A stretch of DNA of 57,292 nt from Verrucomicrobiota bacterium (GTDB lineage Bacteria > Verrucomicrobiota > Verrucomicrobiia > Opitutales > Opitutaceae): NCBI GenBank assembly GCA_023443985.1, contig JAEZSJ010000363.1, positions 1 through 57,292 on the forward strand, given 5' to 3'. Shown piece by piece: positions 51,850 to 57,292 of the stretch (its first letter is position 1; each line of letters begins with the position of its first letter). The position numbers and the translations under genes were made by a program. The notes under the pieces are model-generated. The model ran no database searches and had not been told where the DNA came from. It saw only the letters and a list, made by a program, of their open reading frames with translations.

Positions 51850-53976
51850 CTACTCGCGCAGCCAGAGGATGGTGCTCACGCCGCGCGGATAGTAGCGACT
51901 GCCGCAGACGACGCCGGTCTCGCTGTTGATCTGGTCGCACATGGCGTGCTCGCCGCAGCCGGGGCGGCGCTGCCAGTCGGCGTGCACGCGGTCGGCGGCA
52001 CGGGCGGCATCGGTCATCGCCTCGGGGAAGAGCTCGCGCACGACGTGCTGCGCGATCGCGATCTTGCTGAACCAGGTGTTCGTGCTGGTGCTGCTCATCT
52101 TCCAGGCGCCGGACTTGCCGTCGAGGCAGACGCCGGGGACGAGGATGCCGCGCAGGTGCCGGGAAAGCAGGTCGAGCAGCGGGGCGAAACGGCCGTTGCG
52201 ATCGGTCGCGTCCTTGAGGCCGAGGTAGAGCGGATAGACGAAGCCCTCGACGGCCGGGATGATCCGCGAGCGGTTGCCCTTCTCGAAGACGGCGGGGAAC
52301 GACTGCGTGTCCGGCTCGAACTTCGTGGCGATCGTCCCGGCGAGCAGGTCGGCGGTCGCGCGGGCGGCGGCGGAGTCGGCCTTCAGCCCGAGGCGCTTGA
52401 ACGCCTGTTCGAGCAGGACCCAGGCGCCGAGCGTCTTGACGGAGAGGTAGAGGTTGTTGCGCGCCTGGCCGAGGGAGACGTCGAGGCTGTCGTAGGTGGT
52501 GATCTCGGAGCCGTCGAGGCCGCAGCGGGCGCTGTCGTGCTTCAGGATGCCGTCACGAAGCTTCGGATTCGGATGGTCGCGGCGGCGCAGGCTCTCGGCG
52601 CAGGCGAGCAGCACGGCCTTGCGCCGGCGCAGCCACTTCACGTCGCCGGTCTTCTCGGCGTAGGTCACCGCGCAGAGCACCCAGTTGAGGAGCTGCTCCA
52701 TCGTCATGTGGCTGAAGCAGCCGTGGAGATGGTCGCACTCGTAGCTGGAGTGGCCGGCGGGCGTGAAATGGTTCAGCACGCCCATGTCGTGCGTGAAGGA
52801 GATGCCGCCGGGCACGAGCTTGCCGCCGGCGACGATCTTGTCGGTGTACGAGTAGCGCTCGACGAACTGGTCGAGCACGTTGCGCACGGCCCAGGGCGTC
52901 CACTCGAGTTCCCAGAAGAGCTGGTCGACCGTGAGGTCGAACGTATTCATCATCCGGTACTCGCCCTCGTTCACGACCCAGAGCGGCTTGCCCTGGTGCC
53001 AGAGCAGCTCGGTGCTGCCGAGGTAGCTGTGGGCAGCCTGCGCGAGGAGGAACTTCTGGTCGGCGTCGAGCTTGGCCCGGGCGAGCTCGCGGTCGCGCTG
53101 GGCGGCGATCTTCTCGTACTTCGCCCGGTTCGCCAGCGTGTGCGCGAGCACGTCCTCGAGGCTGGTGAAGAACTCCGTGTAGGCGTAGCGCGCCGGCAGG
53201 CCGGTGGTGACGACGCCGCCCTGGAAGAAGCCGAGCACGAGCGGGAAACGTTTCCGCTGCCCGGCCGGCACTGTGAAAGTGAGCGCGCTCTCCCCGCCGA
53301 TAACATGTACCCCCCGGTAATCTCGGAACTTGGGAGCGAAAACATCAAACCCAAGCCGTTGTCCTACGGCGGAGGAGCGCGCAGTGGCGTAGCCGAAATC
53401 TGGACCGACCGCAAAACCCGGCAGGTTGAGTCCTGCATCCTGCACGGGTCGTTGCAGGCGATCCAGCTCGCCCACGCCAAACATCATCTCGACCGGCTTG
53501 GCGCCGGTCCGGTTGTCGAACTCGATCCAGCCGAGAATGGCCGGGGCGAGCGCGAAGCGGGCTGCCGCGCGCGACAGGGTCGCGGGGTCGGGCAGCTGCG
53601 AGAAAGGGGAAAGCAGGCTGAAGCCGAAACGGCCGGCTTCGGCCCGCCACGTGTCGCTGGCCCAGCCGAGCGCACGTTCGTACTCGGTCGGGGCGAGCAT
53701 CCGGAACCCCGTCGGGGCGACCGAATTGCCCGGATCGGCGCCGGTGAAGGCGCCTTCGTTCGACTGCGGCGGGCGGAAGAACGGCAGCATCTGCCACTCC
53801 GCCCCGGCGGCGCCGGTGCGGTAGCCGACATACACGTTCTGTCGGCCCGCGCCGCGCAACGACTGCCCGAAGCCGCCGGGACTGCCGACCAACCCGATCG
53901 AGAAGCTCGCAAACGCCCCGAAGGGCGCATGCTGCGCGTGGTAACTCTCGACGGCGGGGTTGGCCGGAGCAGGCAT
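51850..53976 (-). CDS. GH52 beta-xylosidase
   Basis: A 708-residue enzyme with the length and motif order of Geobacillus XynB2. AFASFSIGLVG opening and RQNVYVGYRTG are present. The nucleophile E337 lies in LWVVNEGEYRMMNTFDL; the acid D496 in EITTYDSLDVSLGQARNN. GGISFTHDMGV, GCFSHMTMEQLLNWVLCA, KMSSTSTNTWFSK and YYPRGVSTILWLRE are nearly invariant in the family. There is no signal peptide, so it cleaves imported xylo-oligosaccharides to xylose in the cytoplasm. GH52 is known mainly from Bacillota, which makes its occurrence here notable. ATG 53976 begins just before the family start. It follows xylA by 28 bases. Confidence 0.95.
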   Translation of the reverse strand: MPAPANPAVESYHAQHAPFGAFASFSIGLVGSPGGFGQSLRGAGRQNVYVGYRTGAAGAEWQMLPFFRPPQSNEGAFTGADPGNSVAPTGFRMLAPTEYERALGWASDTWRAEAGRFGFSLLSPFSQLPDPATLSRAAARFALAPAILGWIEFDNRTGAKPVEMMFGVGELDRLQRPVQDAGLNLPGFAVGPDFGYATARSSAVGQRLGFDVFAPKFRDYRGVHVIGGESALTFTVPAGQRKRFPLVLGFFQGGVVTTGLPARYAYTEFFTSLEDVLAHTLANRAKYEKIAAQRDRELARAKLDADQKFLLAQAAHSYLGSTELLWHQGKPLWVVNEGEYRMMNTFDLTVDQLFWELEWTPWAVRNVLDQFVERYSYTDKIVAGGKLVPGGISFTHDMGVLNHFTPAGHSSYECDHLHGCFSHMTMEQLLNWVLCAVTYAEKTGDVKWLRRRKAVLLACAESLRRRDHPNPKLRDGILKHDSARCGLDGSEITTYDSLDVSLGQARNNLYLSVKTLGAWVLLEQAFKRLGLKADSAAARATADLLAGTIATKFEPDTQSFPAVFEKGNRSRIIPAVEGFVYPLYLGLKDATDRNGRFAPLLDLLSRHLRGILVPGVCLDGKSGAWKMSSTSTNTWFSKIAIAQHVVRELFPEAMTDAARAADRVHADWQRRPGCGEHAMCDQINSETGVVCGSRYYPRGVSTILWLRE

Positions 53977-54004
53977 GGCGGGGGGGGCGCCGCGGGCTGG
54001 ACGA

Positions 54005-55330
54005 TCAGCCGTGGAGGTAGGTGTTGAGGAGGTTCTCGAGGTACTCCTGCTTGCCGGACTTGAGTTTCGGTTCGCCGAGCTTGAAGGCGATCTTCTCGAG
54101 CTCGCGGAAGTTCGTCTTGCCCTTCTCGATGTCCTTGCCGAAGCCGGTGTCGAAGGAGGCGTAACGCTCCGCCACGAAGGCCTCGAACTTGCCCTCGGCG
54201 AGGATCTTGCGGGCGAGCTTGAACGCCAGCGCGTACGCATCCATGCCGCCGATATGCGCGTGGAAGAGATCCTCCGCGTCGATCGAGGGGCGGCGGAGCT
54301 TGGCGTCGAAGTTGAAGCCGCCCGTGCCCAGGCCGCCGGCCTTGAGGATGGAGGTCATCGCCAGCGTGAGCTCCTTGACGTCGGTGTTGAACTGGTCGGT
54401 GTCCCAGCCGAGGAGGAGGTTGCCGGTGTTGGCGTCGATCGAGCCGAGCATGCCGGCCGCCGCGGCGACCTCGATCTCGTGCTGGAAGGTGTGGCCGGCG
54501 AGCGTGGCGTGGTTCGTCTCGATGTTGAACTTGAAATGCTTGTGCAGGCCGTAGGTGCGGAGGAAGCCGATGCAGGTCGCACAGTCGAAGTCGTACTGGT
54601 GCGTGGTGGGCTCCTTCGGCTTGGGCTCGATGAGGAACTGGCCCTTGAAGCCGATCTCCTTGGCGTAGTCGACCGCCATCTGGAGCATCGCGGCGAGGTG
54701 GGCCTGCTCGCGCTTCAGATTGGTGTTGAGGAGGGTCTCGTAGCCTTCGCGGCCGCCCCAGAACACGTAGTTCTCGCCGCCGAGCTCGAGCGTGACCTCG
54801 AGGGCCTTCTTGATCTGCGCCGCGGCGTAGGCGAAGACGTGGGCGTCGGGGTTGGTGGCGGCGCCGCACATGAAGCGCGGGTTGCCGAAGAGATTGGCGG
54901 TGCCCCAGAGCAGCTTCACGCCCGTGGCCTTCTGCAGCTGCTTCGCGTGGGCGACGACCTTGTCGAGGATCTTGTTCGACTCGGCGAGCGACTTGCCCTC
55001 GGGGGCGATGTCGCGGTCGTGGAAGCACCAGAACGGCGCGCGGATCTTCTGGAAGAACTCGAAGCCGGCTTCCAGGCGCTTCAACGCCACGGAGACCGCG
55101 TCCTTGCCGGACTCCCACGGACGCACGATCGTGCCGGGGCCGAAGGGATCACCGCCCACACCGCGGAACGCGTGCCAGTAGGCGATCGAGAAACGCATGT
55201 GGTCGGCCATCGTCTGGCCGTCGACGACTTCGTCCGGGTTGTAGTGCTTGAACGCCAGAGCCTTCGTGGATTGCGGGCCCTCGAAAGCGATGGCGGGCGT
55301 TTTGAAGAAAGAAGTGGTGGTCTTTTTCAT
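54005..55330 (-). CDS. xylA: xylose isomerase
   Basis: A 441-residue class II xylose isomerase (long N-terminus) converting xylose to xylulose. FWCFHDRDIAPEG contains the ring-opening histidine, FWGGREGYETLLNTN the metal/substrate acids, EPKPKEPTTHQYDFDCAT the family signature, and NIETNHATLAGHTFQHE and LLLGWDTDQFNTD the second metal site. It is the first gene of the xylan operon, divergent from LacI 2 with 127 bases between. No xylulokinase gene lies in the window. Confidence 0.97.
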   Translation of the reverse strand: MKKTTTSFFKTPAIAFEGPQSTKALAFKHYNPDEVVDGQTMADHMRFSIAYWHAFRGVGGDPFGPGTIVRPWESGKDAVSVALKRLEAGFEFFQKIRAPFWCFHDRDIAPEGKSLAESNKILDKVVAHAKQLQKATGVKLLWGTANLFGNPRFMCGAATNPDAHVFAYAAAQIKKALEVTLELGGENYVFWGGREGYETLLNTNLKREQAHLAAMLQMAVDYAKEIGFKGQFLIEPKPKEPTTHQYDFDCATCIGFLRTYGLHKHFKFNIETNHATLAGHTFQHEIEVAAAAGMLGSIDANTGNLLLGWDTDQFNTDVKELTLAMTSILKAGGLGTGGFNFDAKLRRPSIDAEDLFHAHIGGMDAYALAFKLARKILAEGKFEAFVAERYASFDTGFGKDIEKGKTNFRELEKIAFKLGEPKLKSGKQEYLENLLNTYLHG

Positions 55331-55379
55331 GGGAAAGGCCGGGGGTTATGCCGGGGCGAGGGGCGCGAGTCGAGCGGTC

Positions 55380-55411
55380 AGCATTCACCCTCTCAATCGA
55401 GGCAGAATGCT
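55380..55411. promoter_or_regulatory. inverted repeat in the xylA-lacI gap, possible operator
   Basis: AGCATTC (55380-55386) and GAATGCT (55405-55411) are exact complements separated by 18 bases that include a CCTC/GAGG pairing around TCAATC. The element sits in the middle of the 127-base divergent region, where a LacI dimer controlling xylA and itself would bind. Confidence 0.45.
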
Positions 55412-55457
55412 AACGGTAGAATTGCGCTTCGCCGCGGCGCTGTTCTAGCGTGCTGCG

Positions 55458-56483
55458 ATGAACCGCCCCCGCGTCACCCTCGCCGACATCGCCGCCAAGG
55501 CCGGCGTGCACGTGACGACCGTCTCGCTCGCCCTGCGCAACAGCCCCCGCCTGCCCGCGGCCACGCGGGAGCGCATCCGCAAACTCGCCGACCAGCTCGG
55601 CTACGCCCCCGACCCGATGCTCCAGGCGCTCGTCGCCTACCGCAGCGGCTCGGCCGTGCGCCGCAGCCCCCCCACCCTCGCGTACGTGACCAACTGGAAC
55701 ACCCGCATGGGCTGGCGCGAGGTCACCGCGCATCCGGATTTCTATGCCGGCGCCGAGGGCCGTGCCAGGGAGCTCGGCTACAACCTCGAGCATTTCTGGA
55801 TGCGCGAACCGGGGCTCACCCACGGCCGCCTCAGCCGCATCCTCCACACCCGCGGCATCAACGGCGTCATCATCGCCTCGCATGTGCGCGAAATCGATGT
55901 CGCGCTGCAGTTCGACTGGAGCCGTTTCGCCGCCGTCAAGATCGACTACTTCCCCCACGAGCCGCAGCTGCCTGTCGTCACCAACGATCAACTTCAGATC
56001 ATCCGCCTCGCCATGCAGAAGGTGCTGGCGCGCGGCTACCGGCGGATCGGCTTCGTCATGGACGAGGGCTGGGACATCACCGTCGACCACCTCTACCAGG
56101 CGGGCTTCCTCTGGGAACAGCGCTCGCTCGCCCACGAGGACCGCCTGCCGCCCTACCTCATCCCGAACAAGGAGTCCCTCGCCGACTGGATCCGCCGCAA
56201 CCGGCCCGACGTGTTGATCGGCAAGACGGAGTTCGTCGCCGAGACGTTCAAGGCGATGAAGCTGCGCATCCCGCAGGATCTCGCCTTCGTGGACATCTTC
56301 CTGGACGACCAGAGCGGCAGGACTGCCGGCGTCGTCCAGAACCACACCGAGGTCGGCCGCCTGGCGGTCGAACTGCTCGCGGGCCAGCTCCAGCAGAACA
56401 AATACGGCATCCCCTCCATCCCGACCACGACCTACGTCGAGGGCACGTGGCGCGACGGGCGCTCGCTGCCGCCCAAGGCCTGA
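55458..56483 (+). CDS. LacI-family transcriptional regulator 2 (probable xylan/xylose regulator)
   Basis: A 341-residue regulator. HTH VTLADIAAKAGVHVTTVSLALRNSPRLPAATRERI (shown in parts: VTLADIAAKAGVHVTTVSLA) is followed by LGYAPDPMLQALVAYR, the hinge pattern of this subfamily, and the effector domain with ILHTRGINGVIIASH, ARGYRRIGFVMDEGWD, RPDVLIGKTEFVAETF and DLAFVDIFLDDQSG. It is divergent from xylA and likely represses the xylan operon until a xylose-derived signal binds. The PfkB-type kinase follows after 115 bases. Confidence 0.92.
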   Translation: MNRPRVTLADIAAKAGVHVTTVSLALRNSPRLPAATRERIRKLADQLGYAPDPMLQALVAYRSGSAVRRSPPTLAYVTNWNTRMGWREVTAHPDFYAGAEGRARELGYNLEHFWMREPGLTHGRLSRILHTRGINGVIIASHVREIDVALQFDWSRFAAVKIDYFPHEPQLPVVTNDQLQIIRLAMQKVLARGYRRIGFVMDEGWDITVDHLYQAGFLWEQRSLAHEDRLPPYLIPNKESLADWIRRNRPDVLIGKTEFVAETFKAMKLRIPQDLAFVDIFLDDQSGRTAGVVQNHTEVGRLAVELLAGQLQQNKYGIPSIPTTTYVEGTWRDGRSLPPKA

Positions 56484-56598
56484 GCACCGCGGGAGTGTTG
56501 CACGTTCAACACATTGACCGTCCGACGCCCTTGCCCTCCCCGCCCGGCGTCGCATCGAGTACCCCTGTCCGAACGCAACCACCCGATCACCGAATCCC

Positions 56599-57292
56599 AT
56601 GAGTCTCCCCATCAAACCCGCCGCCCAGTGCGCCTTCGACCAGATCTCGCTCGGCGAAGTGATGCTCCGCCTCGATCCCGGCGAGGGCCGCATCCGCACC
56701 GCCCGCCAGTTCACCGCCTGGGAAGGCGGCGGTGAATACAACACCTCGCGCGGCCTGCGCAAATGCTTCGGCCTGAAAACCGCCGTCTGCACCGCCTTCG
56801 TCGACAACGAGGTCGGCCACCTCGTCGAGGACTTCATCATGCAGGGCGGCGTCGCGACCGACTTCATCAAGTGGCGCGAGGACGACGGCATCGGCCGCAC
56901 CATTCGCAACGGCCTCAACTTCACCGAACGCGGCTTCGGCGTGCGCGGCGCCGTGGGCGTCTCCGACCGCGGCAACACCGCCGCCTCCCAGCTCAAGCCG
57001 GGCGACTTCGACTGGCAGCACATCTTCGGCAAGCTCGGCGTGCGCTGGCTGCACACCGGCGGCATCTTCGCCGCCCTCTCCGCCACCACCGCCGACCTCG
57101 TGATCGAGGCCGTCAAGGCCGCCAAGCAGCACGGCACCATCGTATCCTACGATCTCAATTACCGCCCCTCGCTCTGGAAATCCATCGGCGGCCTCAAGAA
57201 GGCCCAGGAGGTCAACCGCGAGATCGCCAAGTACGTCGACGTCATGATCGGCAACGAGGAGGACTTCACCGCCTCGCTCGGCTTCGAGGTCA
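56599..57292 (+). CDS. PfkB-family carbohydrate kinase, 2-dehydro-3-deoxygluconokinase-like (3' truncated)
   Basis: The first 231 codons of a ribokinase-fold kinase that runs off the window. SLGEVMLRLDPGEGRIRTA and WEGGGEYNTSRGLRKCFGL are the N-terminal substrate motifs of KdgK/sugar kinases. YDLNYRPSLWKS and VMIGNEEDFTASLGFE follow in the usual order; the C-terminal ATP/catalytic GAGD motif lies beyond the window. KDG kinase fits the glucuronate freed by GH67, although other PfkB substrates cannot be excluded. ATG 56599 fits the domain start. Confidence 0.85.
   Translation, partial: MSLPIKPAAQCAFDQISLGEVMLRLDPGEGRIRTARQFTAWEGGGEYNTSRGLRKCFGLKTAVCTAFVDNEVGHLVEDFIMQGGVATDFIKWREDDGIGRTIRNGLNFTERGFGVRGAVGVSDRGNTAASQLKPGDFDWQHIFGKLGVRWLHTGGIFAALSATTADLVIEAVKAAKQHGTIVSYDLNYRPSLWKSIGGLKKAQEVNREIAKYVDVMIGNEEDFTASLGFEV

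Overview
The window is GC-rich, densely coded bacterial DNA. It most resembles the family Opitutaceae (Verrucomicrobiota). That placement is inferred from two very large TonB-dependent receptors with an EEIVVLSPFEV-type TonB box, LacI-type regulators of one subfamily, a FabV-type enoyl reductase, a separately encoded Pta regulatory half, and a xylan-degradation locus. No rRNA or tRNA gene, CRISPR array, transposase or integrase was found.

Layout. (1) 1-3457: a partial gene and a family-2 glycosyltransferase of visibly lower G+C, then a methyltransferase and a methyltransferase-glycosyltransferase fusion. (2) 3693-5980: a receiver/metallo-beta-lactamase fusion, an exported redoxin and a possible 30-residue membrane protein. 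(3) 6127-15361: a lipid-type cluster. FabV enoyl reductase and a serine-palmitoyltransferase-like PLP enzyme lie on the plus strand. They converge on a tight minus-strand operon: ACP-dehydratase fusion, ketosynthase, SDR, MGDG-synthase-like glycosyltransferase and two GT4-type glycosyltransferases. Together they could make a glycosylated long-chain (amino)lipid. (4) 15522-28689: mostly housekeeping: rpmB, murJ, a CsgG-like secreted protein, pta with its detached regulatory half, a lipoprotein, an ArsR-methyltransferase fusion, a hypothetical protein, a metallo-beta-lactamase nuclease-like protein, a YmdB-type phosphoesterase, ilvB and cysE. (5) 28797-38072: two paralogous TonB-dependent receptors on the minus strand and a divergent LacI-family regulator. 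The long leaders of the two receptor genes share sequence blocks and two stem-loops with compensatory changes. (6) 38094-41490: trpF translationally coupled to a DegT-type aminotransferase, and a multipass membrane protein with a probable frameshift. (7) 41671-57292: a xylan/xylo-oligosaccharide locus on the minus strand running xylA, GH52 beta-xylosidase, GPH sugar symporter, two GH8 enzymes, GH67 alpha-glucuronidase, SASA-type esterase and GH43. It is divergent from a LacI regulator, which is followed by a PfkB-family (KdgK-like) kinase cut by the window end.

How the parts work together. In the xylan locus the exported enzymes (GH8, GH67, GH43, esterase) would trim decorated xylo-oligosaccharides. 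The GPH symporter would import them, cytoplasmic GH52 would release xylose, and XylA would make xylulose. The KdgK-like kinase would fit disposal of the glucuronate freed by GH67. Only two stretches longer than 300 bases lack a gene, 32529-33014 and 36696-37034; they are the TonB-receptor leaders and carry conserved elements.
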